Assembly (NCBI GenBank): GCA_002315555.1 | Contig: DCHF01000050.1 | Span: 1-33,140 of the forward strand | DNA length: 33,140 nt | Reading direction: 5' to 3' | Source: Lachnospiraceae bacterium UBA1759 | GTDB lineage: Bacteria; Bacillota; Clostridia; Lachnospirales; Lachnospiraceae | Shown here: piece by piece, positions 6,616-14,832 of the stretch | Layout: each line of letters begins with the position of its first letter | Numbering within the stretch: the first letter of the stretch is position 1 | The notes under the pieces: model-generated | Seen by the model: the letters and a program-made list of their open reading frames with translations, nothing else | Told to the model about the DNA's origin: nothing | Databases searched by the model: none | Translations under genes and position numbers: made by a program

Positions 6616-8718
6616 TCAGTCGATCCAGATCACTTCATTCAGCTCCGCGGGATCCGCAAGCGGTCCGGGGATCGTGGAAACACCGCGATGGTTTCCTAAA
6701 AGATCATTATTGAAAATGATGTCGGAACCGTCCGTGTTCTCGTATCTCTGCTCCGGCTCAAATGCCTTGCCCAGAATATCGGAAGTAATGATGCCGTCCC
6801 TGAAGCCGCCGATCAGGTCATAAACATTGGTCCGGAAGGTATACTTTCCGTCTTCCTCCGTCAGCGACCAGGTAACGGTATTCTCCGTATCGACAAGATT
6901 CTTCTTTTCTTTCTTCCAGGCTCTGGCACCGTTAAAATAAACATTGCCGTCGCACCATACCGGCAGGTGGCCGAAATGATACTTGGCTAACGCGCCCATA
7001 TCGGGCTTCTTGAAGCCTTCGTAGAAGATCTCGCCCAGCTTGCACATGCCTACATGCTCCATGTCGGTATAACCGTTTATCAGATTGAAGTTCTTGATCC
7101 ACTCTTCATAGGTCGGGTAGGTATCCCAGACGTGCGTACCGACTTCGTCATTGAATCGGTCTTCCGGACCGGTAACGGCCGGGTAGCCCTGAACAAAGAT
7201 ATTGTTGTAGAAGCGGTTGTCGCCGTGAAGGATGGTCATCATGCCTGCAACCTCCGTCCGGTGCTGAATGTGGTACGGGGTATAGCGACGCTGTCTGCGT
7301 TCCGCTGCCGCACCGTCGATGGTATCGGTCTCCCCTTCCACGGACGGCGTGGTGGAATCGACGCCGGTGCCGACCATCGTGAAGGAGCCCAGCACGAAGT
7401 TATGAACAAACGCCACACCTTCCGTAGCAATACGGAGCGCCTGCTTGGAAAGAAGGATGTTGTTGTCGATCAGCGTCGGGCCGTGGCCGACTTCGATAAA
7501 GATATCCTGGCTTTCCATACCGCCGAACAGGATCGTGGAGCCTTCCGGAACCATGTTGTCATGCATCAGGTTCTGTGAAATGCGGGCACCCTGTGACTGC
7601 CAGTCCAGCCAAACACCCATCGTGCTGTGATGAATGTGGTTTCTGCGGATCGTAACGTCGATCGCCGCATGCATCTTAATGCCGGAGATCTCCGCACCGC
7701 CAAGCTCCATCATATTGTTGATGTGATGGATGTGGTTGTCTTCGATGATCGAGAATACACCGCCCATCCGGCCGACGATACCGGTCTGCTGACAATCGTG
7801 GATGTTGCATCTGCGGACGATGTGACCGCCGATCTCCTCCTTCAGCCAGCCGTTGTACTGACCGCGGCAGACGGTGTCGCGCTCCATCTGTGTGGGGCTC
7901 TTCAGGCTCTTTACGGTGAAGTAATGGTTATTCGGCGCGTCGTAGTACATGCCGAGGGAAATACCGCAGCACTTGGAATCGGAGATCTCACAATCTTCGA
8001 TGATCCAGCCCTTGGACCAGTGCGGCGCGATCATGCCGTCCTGATAAGCGGCCGGCGGTGCCCAGGTCGTAGCGGCCTTATTGACCTTGAAGCCTGAGAA
8101 GGTGATGTAGTTGATGTGCTCCTCCTGCGGCATGAAGCATTCGCGGCGGACATTGATCTCCACGTTCTCCTTGTTGGGATCCTTGCCCTGGAAATTCGCA
8201 TAGATCACAGTCTCGTTCGCATCTGTATCCTGCGTGGTGTACCACTTGTATACAGACGCTTCCTGTTCCCAGGACGGAGTGTAGATCTCACCCTTTAAGC
8301 ACTCTTCCAGAGTCAGGGCTTCATACATCGCCTTGTCATTTAAGTATACACAGCCGGTATGACGCTCGTCGCGTGCAAAATACCAGTCGCCGTAAGCCAG
8401 AACGCGGTACGGGTTGTAATCGTTGAACACGCCGTTGTTAATGCGGACCACCCAGACATTGCCTTCATAGGGCTCCCATCCCTTCACTTCCTCCGCGCCG
8501 GTGATCTCCGCACCGAGCGGTTCCACGGATCTGTAAACGATACGCTTATCTTCGGTACCGCCGTTTAAGGGATTCACGTACTCCCGGTAGAGACCGGGGT
8601 AAACAAGAACCTCATCGCCGGCTGCGGCGATCTTTGCTGCGTCGTTGATGTGCTTGAACGGTCTTTCAAAAGAACCGTCGCCCTCAGTGCGTGCTGCGGC
8701 ATTAACATAGATCTGCAT
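6616..8718 (-). CDS. Right-handed parallel beta-helix protein, probable intracellular carbohydrate-active enzyme
   Basis: The 700-aa protein starts with a DUF1565-like segment (IYVNAAARTEGDGSFERPF near 3-21, then VLVYPGLYREYV). It continues with a long run of beta-helix coils, many with paired His and Asn (NHIHHINN, NHIHHSTMG, CNIHDCQQTG), typical of polysaccharide-active beta-helix enzymes. No signal peptide or membrane segment is seen, so it should act in the cytoplasm on imported oligosaccharides. A GH141-type fucosidase/xylanase is one possibility from overall layout, but I cannot confirm the catalytic residues. I chose the ATG at 8718, which has AAGGAG 7 nt upstream, over the longer frame start at 8754. 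A probable promoter is at 8772-8799 inside the end of the upstream kinase gene, and a shared terminator follows. Confidence 0.82.
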   Translation of the reverse strand: MQIYVNAAARTEGDGSFERPFKHINDAAKIAAAGDEVLVYPGLYREYVNPLNGGTEDKRIVYRSVEPLGAEITGAEEVKGWEPYEGNVWVVRINNGVFNDYNPYRVLAYGDWYFARDERHTGCVYLNDKAMYEALTLEECLKGEIYTPSWEQEASVYKWYTTQDTDANETVIYANFQGKDPNKENVEINVRRECFMPQEEHINYITFSGFKVNKAATTWAPPAAYQDGMIAPHWSKGWIIEDCEISDSKCCGISLGMYYDAPNNHYFTVKSLKSPTQMERDTVCRGQYNGWLKEEIGGHIVRRCNIHDCQQTGIVGRMGGVFSIIEDNHIHHINNMMELGGAEISGIKMHAAIDVTIRRNHIHHSTMGVWLDWQSQGARISQNLMHDNMVPEGSTILFGGMESQDIFIEVGHGPTLIDNNILLSKQALRIATEGVAFVHNFVLGSFTMVGTGVDSTTPSVEGETDTIDGAAAERRQRRYTPYHIQHRTEVAGMMTILHGDNRFYNNIFVQGYPAVTGPEDRFNDEVGTHVWDTYPTYEEWIKNFNLINGYTDMEHVGMCKLGEIFYEGFKKPDMGALAKYHFGHLPVWCDGNVYFNGARAWKKEKKNLVDTENTVTWSLTEEDGKYTFRTNVYDLIGGFRDGIITSDILGKAFEPEQRYENTDGSDIIFNNDLLGNHRGVSTIPGPLADPAELNEVIWID

Positions 8719-8742
8719 GATTGTTCTCCTTAAAATATATCG

Positions 8743-8759
8743 TTCCTGACACACAGGAA
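8743..8759. promoter_or_regulatory. Inverted repeat in leader of the beta-helix gene (possible operator)
   Basis: TTCCTG-ACACA-CAGGAA is a perfect 6+6 inverted repeat with a 5-nt spacer. It sits just downstream of the predicted -10 (8777-8772), so around or just after the transcription start, a usual place for a repressor site. The function is inferred from position only. Confidence 0.35.
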
Positions 8760-8771
8760 GTATTACAGTAG

Positions 8772-8799
8772 ATTATAACGAAAAAACCGTCAAAGGCAA
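8772..8799 (-). promoter_or_regulatory. Probable promoter of the beta-helix gene
   Basis: Minus-strand TTGCCT (8799-8794), 16-bp spacer, perfect TATAAT (8777-8772). The -35 overlaps the last codons of the upstream kinase gene. The site suggests that the beta-helix gene can be transcribed separately from the LCP-kinase pair. Confidence 0.55.
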
Positions 8800-9533
8800 T
8801 TCGAAAAAACGCTGAAACTGTTGTCGCGAAGGATCTCCAGCTCCAGATCCGCCTTTCCCGAATGCTCGAGGCAGAGACACGCGTTTACCATGTCGCTCTT
8901 TTCCACAAAAGCCTCCGCCGCCTCCCGGCTCTTTCCGCTTGCGGTGTGGCGCGGTATCAGACGTTCCCTTAACATATCCGGATCCGCCTTGATCTTCACG
9001 GTCAGATCCGCGAAGAGCCGGAGTTCCTGCCAGCCGGGCGCATCAAGAAGCAGGTAATTGCCCTCGATGAGGACGATCTTTTTATCGACCGTGATCACAT
9101 CCTCCGTGGGATCGTGCTTCATACGGTCGTAGATGGGCCACCGGCAATCCTCGCCAGCGGCTACCCGGCGGATCCGTTCGGTCAGCTTTGCCAGTGCAAA
9201 GGTCTCCGGCGCACCCTTGATCATCGTGAGGGGGATCGTTTCCCCGTCCCGGACCGTAAAATGGCTTTGAAGGTCGTCGCGGTAACGATGGAATCCGTCG
9301 ATGCCGATGGACAGGAAGGACAGCCCGCTTTCCGCAGCCAGTTCCTCCAGGAAGGATGCCAGCGTGCTCTTTCCCGCTGCCGGCGGAGCCGCCAGCATGA
9401 CGATGATCCGTCCGCCCTTCTCCCGCTGCATCACATCGAGCTTTGCAAGAAGCGGCCGGAATATCTGCCGCACATTTTCATCGGAGTACTCCGCATCGAC
9501 CGGAATGCCGTTAATGACCTGATGATATTGCAT
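8790..9533 (-). CDS. P-loop kinase, uridine-kinase/FrcK-like family
   Basis: A cytoplasmic P-loop phosphotransferase of 247 aa. The Walker A motif AAPPAAGKST (48-57) is followed by an IGIDGFHRY segment (77-84), the KGAPETFALAKL block (106-117), and a Walker-B-like strand IVLIEGNYLLLD. This order matches the uridine kinase / phosphoribulokinase-like group that includes the fructose-transport kinase FrcK and related nucleoside-triphosphate-hydrolase-domain proteins; the real substrate (sugar or nucleoside) is unknown. The frame could open with GTG at 9539, but AGGAG is 5 nt before the ATG at 9533 and would abut the GTG, so the ATG is chosen. The ribosome site overlaps the stop codon of the upstream LCP gene, implying translational coupling. 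Confidence 0.85.
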   Translation of the reverse strand: MQYHQVINGIPVDAEYSDENVRQIFRPLLAKLDVMQREKGGRIIVMLAAPPAAGKSTLASFLEELAAESGLSFLSIGIDGFHRYRDDLQSHFTVRDGETIPLTMIKGAPETFALAKLTERIRRVAAGEDCRWPIYDRMKHDPTEDVITVDKKIVLIEGNYLLLDAPGWQELRLFADLTVKIKADPDMLRERLIPRHTASGKSREAAEAFVEKSDMVNACLCLEHSGKADLELEILRDNSFSVFSNCL

Positions 9534-9541
9534 GTTCACTC

Positions 9542-10936
9542 CTATTTTCCGTAGACCTTTTCACGGAAGGTCCGTATCACGGCTTCCATGTCCATGCTGA
9601 GGACCTCCTGACCGTTCGGCATCGTATCGTTCCACCAGGTGTTATCATACGGGATCTGGTTGCTCTCGATCCGGTACGTCGCCAGGAACGGGACACGCAT
9701 GGCAAGAAGCGTCATCTGCACGCGGGACATGTCCGTCGTAATATTTTCCATGATCGTGTTCACAATACCCGGCCATTTCAGCGGGTTGGTACGCACGGTC
9801 TTCTTAAGCGCCGCCTGAATGACGGTACGCTGGCGGTTCGTACGGCCAAAGTCCGTACCGATGTAGCGGATACGGCCGTATGCCAGGGCCTGTCTTCCGC
9901 TCAGGTTATAGACGCCCTCTTTGTAAATGAAGCTGTCCTGTGCGGGAATGCCCATCAGCTGGTTGATCTCGCTCAAGTATGCGTCCACGTAATGGACCTC
10001 CGGGGCGGTGACATCGATCTCCACGCCGCCGATCGCATCGATAATCTCGATAAAGGAATAGAAATCCACGGCCATGTAACCGTCGATGCGGATCCCGAAA
10101 TTCTGCTCGATGGTCTGTGTGAGCAGCTTTCCGCCGCCCATCTGGTAAGCGTGGTTCAACCGGTTCTTACCGTAGCCCGGAATGTCCACATAGCTGTCGC
10201 GGAGCACGGATGTCAGATACATTTTGTGCTGTAACGGACAGATGGAGACGATGATCATCGAATCCGAGCGGCTGTCCTCTCCGACGATGCGTGCATCCGT
10301 TCCGATCAGAAGAATGTTCGTCACACCCTTCTCGTATTTTCCCGGAAGACCGTAGGAATCCTCTTCCGCGATCTCCGTTTTGGGTTTGATATTTGCCTTG
10401 CCGGTGAAATAATAGATCACACCGAATTCCACCAATGACACGATCAGAATGAGCCACAGAAGGAACTTCAAAAAGCGATGCTTTTTACGTTTCTTTTTGC
10501 CCTCTTTTCCGGGTTCCTCTTCCGGAAGGTCTGTCGCTTGAGCAATACTATCATCGCCCCGATTTGCGGCCTTTTCCGCCCTTCTGATCCGCTCCTCGTG
10601 CTGAGCGTCGGTCTCGCGGACAGGCCGGTCCGTCTGCTTCACTTTCCGGTTTACTTCGGATTCCGTCTGCTTTACTTTCCGGTTCACTTCGGATTCCGTC
10701 CGCTTCACCTTCCGTACGGTCTCCGTCTTTGCCGGCGTGCCTGCTGCCGGCTTTGTGCCCGGCGCTTCGCTCTTCTTCGTGCGCTCCGGAGCTTCATCCT
10801 GATATATGATCGGCACGGACTCTCTTCGCGCATTCCGCACCGTATCATTCGTTTTTTTCACGCCGGTACTGCCCCCGCCGGTCGGCTGTGAATACGAGGA
10901 CGGAAACCTGTTCCGTTCGTCATCGTTTCTTGCCAA
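9542..10936 (-). CDS. LytR-CpsA-Psr (LCP) family cell-wall polymer ligase
   Basis: LCP enzymes transfer lipid-linked teichoic acids or capsular polymers onto peptidoglycan at the outer membrane face. The 464-aa product has a long cytoplasmic, highly charged N-terminus (1-153), a basic KKKRKKHR stretch, one membrane span (about 155-176) and an LCP catalytic domain from about 204. The latter holds NILLIGTDAR, the SRSDS motif (222-226), SVLRDSYV with Arg246, and KNRLNHAY (257-264), residues known to bind the pyrophosphate. The N-terminal region contains three tandem 11-residue repeats (74-106). The start is TTG: AGGAGG lies 8 nt upstream, and the ATG near the ribosome site is out of frame with a stop after 7 codons. 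The kinase gene follows 8 bp later. Confidence 0.93.
   Translation of the reverse strand: MARNDDERNRFPSSYSQPTGGGSTGVKKTNDTVRNARRESVPIIYQDEAPERTKKSEAPGTKPAAGTPAKTETVRKVKRTESEVNRKVKQTESEVNRKVKQTDRPVRETDAQHEERIRRAEKAANRGDDSIAQATDLPEEEPGKEGKKKRKKHRFLKFLLWLILIVSLVEFGVIYYFTGKANIKPKTEIAEEDSYGLPGKYEKGVTNILLIGTDARIVGEDSRSDSMIIVSICPLQHKMYLTSVLRDSYVDIPGYGKNRLNHAYQMGGGKLLTQTIEQNFGIRIDGYMAVDFYSFIEIIDAIGGVEIDVTAPEVHYVDAYLSEINQLMGIPAQDSFIYKEGVYNLSGRQALAYGRIRYIGTDFGRTNRQRTVIQAALKKTVRTNPLKWPGIVNTIMENITTDMSRVQMTLLAMRVPFLATYRIESNQIPYDNTWWNDTMPNGQEVLSMDMEAVIRTFREKVYGK
10619..10717. repeat. Three tandem 33-bp units inside the LCP gene
   Basis: On the minus strand three in-frame 33-bp units encode VRKVKRTESEV, NRKVKQTESEV and NRKVKQTDRPV. 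The first two are almost the same at DNA level, which points to recent slippage or unequal crossing-over in a flexible cytoplasmic segment. Confidence 0.85.
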
Positions 10937-11043
10937 AATTCATTCCTCCTAAATCACCGGAAGCACCATAGATGCCTCCGGGATCATACGCGTCCGTCAG
11001 ACAGATAGCGGTCATACCGCGTCTGTCCGGCAAAAGCGTTCAC
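10937..11043 (-). other. Leader of the LCP gene with hairpins
   Basis: Between the wbaP-like gene terminator and the TTG start of the LCP gene lies an imperfect hairpin (11000-11027: GACAGA, 2-nt bulge, GCGG, loop TCATA, CCGC, 1-nt bulge, TCTGTC). A second weak inverted repeat lies nearer the ribosome site (about 10959-10979). No convincing promoter was found here, though the terminator just upstream implies that one should exist. Confidence 0.4.
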
Positions 11044-11077
11044 AAAAACGAGTGGCCTGCAGCAAGCAGGCCATTCG
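11044..11077 (-). terminator. Terminator after the polyprenyl-phosphate sugar transferase gene
   Basis: A perfect 8-bp GC-rich stem TGGCCTGC (11053-11060) with GCAGGCCA (11066-11073) and loop AGCAA extends with a G-U pair to 12 bp. On the minus strand it is followed at once by five Ts (11048-11044). It closes the gene series that begins with the murE-like gene. Confidence 0.8.
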
Positions 11078-11083
11078 CGGTTA

Positions 11084-12487
11084 TTACTTGGATCCTTTGC
11101 GCCGGAATACGGCGACGATGGTCTTTAAGAAGATCTTCAGATCCAGGTGAAGACTCCAGTTATCGATATAATAACAGTCCAGGCGCACGACCTCTTCAAA
11201 GTCCGTGATGTCCGAACGTCCGCTGACCTGCCACATACCGGTAAGGCCCGGCTTCATGGAAAGGCGGCGCTTGTGATGATCTTCGTAGCGCACAAATTCA
11301 TCGAGGGTGGGCGGTCTTGTACCGATCAGGCTCATATCGCCCTTCAGAATGTTGAAGAACTGCGGGAACTCATCCAGACTGGTCTTGCGGATAAACTTAC
11401 CGACCTTGGTGATACGCGGGTCGTCCGTGACCTTGAACATCAGACCGTTCATCTCGTTCTTCTTCATCAGCTCCGCTTTACGCGCTTCCGCGTCCTTATA
11501 CATGGAACGGAACTTGAACATGTAGAAATAACGGCCGTTCAGTCCGACTCTCTTCTGCTTGAAGAAGATCGGTCCCGGCGATTCCAGGTAAATGATGGGA
11601 CCCAGAATGATCGTGAGCAGGATCGTAACGATCGATCCCACGATTCCCGCGGCGATATCGATGATTCTCTTCACCACCAGTTTTTCCGAATCCTGTACAC
11701 TCTGTGCAAATGTCGTGACCGGATAGTTGGCAACATTCGATGCCGTCCGCACATAATCACCGACACCCGCAAACTCGCGTGCCGCAACATGGACGATAAT
11801 GCCCATGGTTTCAAACTCGTTGATGAGCGCCGCAATGGTCTCCGACTCGTCATAGGGCAGGTAAATGAAAACCTCGTCCACGACATCCTTTCTGGCATAA
11901 TCGTATACATCGTCCTTACCGGCCACGACCTTGACGTTTTCGATCTCCTCGCCGACACGGTCCGCATCCAGGATCGCGCAAACCGAGATATCGCCGTAGG
12001 TGTCGGAATTGTAATTGACACTGCGGATGATCTTCTCCGCGTTCTCGCTCTCCGTCACTAAAAGCATGCGGCGCATGCTGTGGTTATGCTCCTTATTCAG
12101 CAGATTCTTCACCGCAAGACGCGCAAGGAAATCCGCCGGAAGGAAAAACCCGAGCGTGAACGCGATCACCATACGGGACATGACCGTATAGGTGTGCGTG
12201 ATGAATACGAGAAATACCAGGATCATCATGAACATGAACGTACTCTTGATGACCGCAAGGAGCTCCTCCGCGCGCGTTCTCTTCAGGTACTGCCGGTTGG
12301 AGTTGAAGAAGACCGCAAGGATGAACAATGCAATGAACATCAGAAGAACGGTATCGATCGTATTGGAACTTTCGTGGTCAAAGAAGGTCAAATACAGTAC
12401 CTCACCGACCACATAGGACAGGGACAGGATCACCGCATCGAGTATGAACACGTATAAATTGATGAGTCCCCCTCGTCTTTGAAGCAT
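11084..12487 (-). CDS. Polyprenyl-phosphate sugar-1-phosphate transferase (WbaP/PssY-like)
   Basis: This enzyme starts surface polysaccharide synthesis by moving a sugar-1-phosphate from a UDP-sugar to undecaprenyl phosphate at the cytoplasmic face. The 467-aa protein has four N-terminal membrane spans (about 12-34, 47-62, 82-99, 105-123), a nucleotide-binding-like middle domain (about 130-260), a fifth hydrophobic hairpin (about 275-300) and the conserved C-terminal Bac_transf catalytic domain. That domain carries FKFRSMYKDAE, KTSLDEFPQFFNILKGDMS, GTRPP and KPGLTGMWQVSGRSD. GGAGG lies 8 nt before the ATG at 12487. It starts 18 bp after the epimerase gene and is the last member of the packed series. 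The sugar cannot be told from sequence. Confidence 0.94.
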   Translation of the reverse strand: MLQRRGGLINLYVFILDAVILSLSYVVGEVLYLTFFDHESSNTIDTVLLMFIALFILAVFFNSNRQYLKRTRAEELLAVIKSTFMFMMILVFLVFITHTYTVMSRMVIAFTLGFFLPADFLARLAVKNLLNKEHNHSMRRMLLVTESENAEKIIRSVNYNSDTYGDISVCAILDADRVGEEIENVKVVAGKDDVYDYARKDVVDEVFIYLPYDESETIAALINEFETMGIIVHVAAREFAGVGDYVRTASNVANYPVTTFAQSVQDSEKLVVKRIIDIAAGIVGSIVTILLTIILGPIIYLESPGPIFFKQKRVGLNGRYFYMFKFRSMYKDAEARKAELMKKNEMNGLMFKVTDDPRITKVGKFIRKTSLDEFPQFFNILKGDMSLIGTRPPTLDEFVRYEDHHKRRLSMKPGLTGMWQVSGRSDITDFEEVVRLDCYYIDNWSLHLDLKIFLKTIVAVFRRKGSK

Positions 12488-12505
12488 TTCGCTTTCCTCC
12501 AGTGA

Positions 12506-13210
12506 TTAATGATCTTCGTTGGCACCCTGACCATAGTACGCATTCGCGCCGTGTTTTCTGAAATAATGCTTGTCAAGAAGGTACTGCGGTGCACGCTCCA
12601 CGCCCGGATTGAGGGTCATGGTCTTGTAAGCCATTTCGGCAACCTTTTCCAGAACGACTGCGTTGTAAACGGAGCCGGCCGGAGTCTTGCCCCACGCAAA
12701 CGGACCGTGATTACGGACCACGATGCCCGGGATCGCCATCGGGTCATTCTCGCCGATGGTCTCAACGATCACATTGCCGGTGTTCAGCTCATACGCTTCT
12801 TCGATCTCTTCCGCCGTCAGGGAACGGGTGCACGGAATATCGCCGTAGAAATAATCCGCATGCGTGGTACCGAGAGCCGGTACGCTCATGCCGGCCTGTG
12901 CAAAGGTCACGCCCATAACGGAATGAGTGTGTACCACGCCGCCGATTTCCGGATAGGTCTTGTACATGACAAGATGCGTAGCGGTATCGGAAGAGGGCTT
13001 ATACTTGCCCTCTACGATATTGCCGTCCAGGTCCACAACGGTCATGTCTTCCGGCTTCAGCACGTTGTAATCAACTCCGCTCGGCTTGATGACAACGAGA
13101 CCGCTCGTGCGGTCGATGCCGGACACATTGCCCCAGGTATAGATGACCAGTCCTTTTTCGACCAGTTCCATATTTGCGTCATAAACTTCTTTCTTTAACT
13201 GCTCCAGCAT
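12506..13210 (-). CDS. araD: L-ribulose-5-phosphate 4-epimerase
   Basis: This zinc enzyme converts L-ribulose 5-phosphate to D-xylulose 5-phosphate, linking L-arabinose use to the pentose phosphate pathway. The 234-aa protein fits the class II aldolase fold: GNVS (27-30), the zinc ligands H94 and H96 in VVHTHS and H168 in VRNHGPF, and D75 and D119 (in THADYF), matching Asp residues known to be important in AraD. AraD, UlaF and SgbE are close paralogues, so the sugar is assigned mainly from the neighbouring FGGY pentulose kinase, which starts 12 bp upstream. No arabinose isomerase gene is present here. Confidence 0.93.
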   Translation of the reverse strand: MLEQLKKEVYDANMELVEKGLVIYTWGNVSGIDRTSGLVVIKPSGVDYNVLKPEDMTVVDLDGNIVEGKYKPSSDTATHLVMYKTYPEIGGVVHTHSVMGVTFAQAGMSVPALGTTHADYFYGDIPCTRSLTAEEIEEAYELNTGNVIVETIGENDPMAIPGIVVRNHGPFAWGKTPAGSVYNAVVLEKVAEMAYKTMTLNPGVERAPQYLLDKHYFRKHGANAYYGQGANEDH

Positions 13211-13222
13211 TTCAAAGCTCCT

Positions 13223-14815
13223 TTACAGTGTTTCGCATGCAGCCTTTTCCGCCGCCAGACCCGCTTTGTACTTCTCGATGAAACGGTCAAAGCCCGCTAC
13301 ACCCTCTTCCGTCGGATTCAGGCAATCGCCCTTCTCCCCGTGGAATACCTGCTCCTGCAGGAAGGTACCGAGGTCCTCGCCGTCCTTCTTGTTGACCATG
13401 TAGGAAGCAAGAAGCGCCATGCCCCAGGGGCCGCCCTCGCCTGCGGTCTCCATAACGGATACCGGAGAGTTCAGCGCGTCTGCCAGGAACTGCTGTGCAA
13501 CACCCTTGGTCTTGAAGATGCCGCCGTGACCGAACAGGGTATCAACGGTGACCTTTTCCTTCTTCATCAGGATGTCGTTGCCGACCTTTAAAGTCGCGAA
13601 TGCGCTGTACAGATGTGCGCGCATGAAGTTTGCGAGGCTGAAATCGGAGTTCTCACCGCGGACGACCATCGGACGGCCTTCGGTGAATCCGGTGATGGCT
13701 TCACCGGAAACGTAGTTGTATGCCATCAGGCCGCCGCAGTCCGCAGCGCCGTTTAACGCATTTCTGTACAGGTTTCCGTAAAGCTCGTTCATGTCGACCT
13801 TGACGCCCATAAGTTCCAGGTTCTGCTTGAACAGGTTGACCCATGCGTTCAGATCGGACGTGCAGTTGTTGCAGTGGACCATGGCGACCGGAGCACCTGC
13901 CGGCGTGGTGACCATATCGATCTCTTCGTAATAATCGGACATAGCCTTCTCAAGAACGACCATGGAGAAGATGGATGTACCTGCGGATACGTTGCCGGTG
14001 CGGACCGCAACGCTGTTCGTTGCTGCCATGCCGGTGCCTGCATCGCCTTCCGGCGGACATACCGGAACCCCTGCCTGAAGATCACCTGCCGGGTCGATGA
14101 ACTTTGTGCCCTCTTCCGTCAGCACGCCTGCATTTTCGCCTGCGGTAAGAACTGCCGGGAAAATGTCGCGAAGACGCCAGGAATAGCCGTCCTTCTCAAC
14201 CAGAGCATCAAACTTTTCAACCATTGCGGCATCAAAATCTCCGGTTACGGAATCGACCGGGATCATACCGGAAGCTTCACCGACACCGACGACCTTATTA
14301 CCGGTCAGCTTATAGTGAATGAAGCCGGCCAGCGTGGTGACCATATCGAGCTCTGCCACATGCGGCTCCTTGTTTAACATCGCCTGACGGACGTGGGAAA
14401 TGGTCCAGCGCTGCGGAACATTGAAGCGGAACAGCTCGGAAAGTTCCCTGGCGGCATCGCCCGTGGTGGTGTTTCTCCAGGTACGGAACGGAGTAAGAAG
14501 CGTACCCTCTTTATCAAATGCCAGATAGCCGTGCATCATGGCGGAAATACCCATAGCCTTTAAGGAGGTCAGCTTCACGCCGTACTTTTCCGACACGTCT
14601 TCTTTTAACTTGGCATAGCAATCCTGAATACCTTCAACGATGGCATCCATGGAGTAGGTCCAGTAACCGTTCTCCAGCTTGTTTTCCCAATCATGCGCGC
14701 CGCTGGCGATGGGATTGTGCTCCTCATCGATCAGGACCGCCTTGATACGGGTGGAACCGAACTCCAGGCCCATAACAGCCTGTCCGTCTGCAATAAGCTT
14801 GCTGTAATCTGACAT
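13223..14815 (-). CDS. FGGY-family carbohydrate kinase, probable L-ribulokinase
   Basis: FGGY kinases phosphorylate sugars in the cytoplasm with ATP. The 530-aa protein begins its ATPase fold with GLEFGSTRIKAVLID (16-30), has the substrate-side MMHGYLAFD block and GEASGMIP, and ends with a second ATP-binding half containing VSAGTSIF, GHGGIFKTKG and AGEGGPWGMALL. Partnership with the araD-like gene 12 bp downstream makes L-ribulose the best guess; xylulose is the main alternative since the families are close. AAAGGAG lies 6 nt before the ATG at 14815. The gene begins 17 bp after aspS with no terminator or promoter between, so it appears to be carried on the synthetase transcript. Confidence 0.85.
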   Translation of the reverse strand: MSDYSKLIADGQAVMGLEFGSTRIKAVLIDEEHNPIASGAHDWENKLENGYWTYSMDAIVEGIQDCYAKLKEDVSEKYGVKLTSLKAMGISAMMHGYLAFDKEGTLLTPFRTWRNTTTGDAARELSELFRFNVPQRWTISHVRQAMLNKEPHVAELDMVTTLAGFIHYKLTGNKVVGVGEASGMIPVDSVTGDFDAAMVEKFDALVEKDGYSWRLRDIFPAVLTAGENAGVLTEEGTKFIDPAGDLQAGVPVCPPEGDAGTGMAATNSVAVRTGNVSAGTSIFSMVVLEKAMSDYYEEIDMVTTPAGAPVAMVHCNNCTSDLNAWVNLFKQNLELMGVKVDMNELYGNLYRNALNGAADCGGLMAYNYVSGEAITGFTEGRPMVVRGENSDFSLANFMRAHLYSAFATLKVGNDILMKKEKVTVDTLFGHGGIFKTKGVAQQFLADALNSPVSVMETAGEGGPWGMALLASYMVNKKDGEDLGTFLQEQVFHGEKGDCLNPTEEGVAGFDRFIEKYKAGLAAEKAACETL

Positions 14816-14832
14816 ATCAAACTCCTTTCAAA

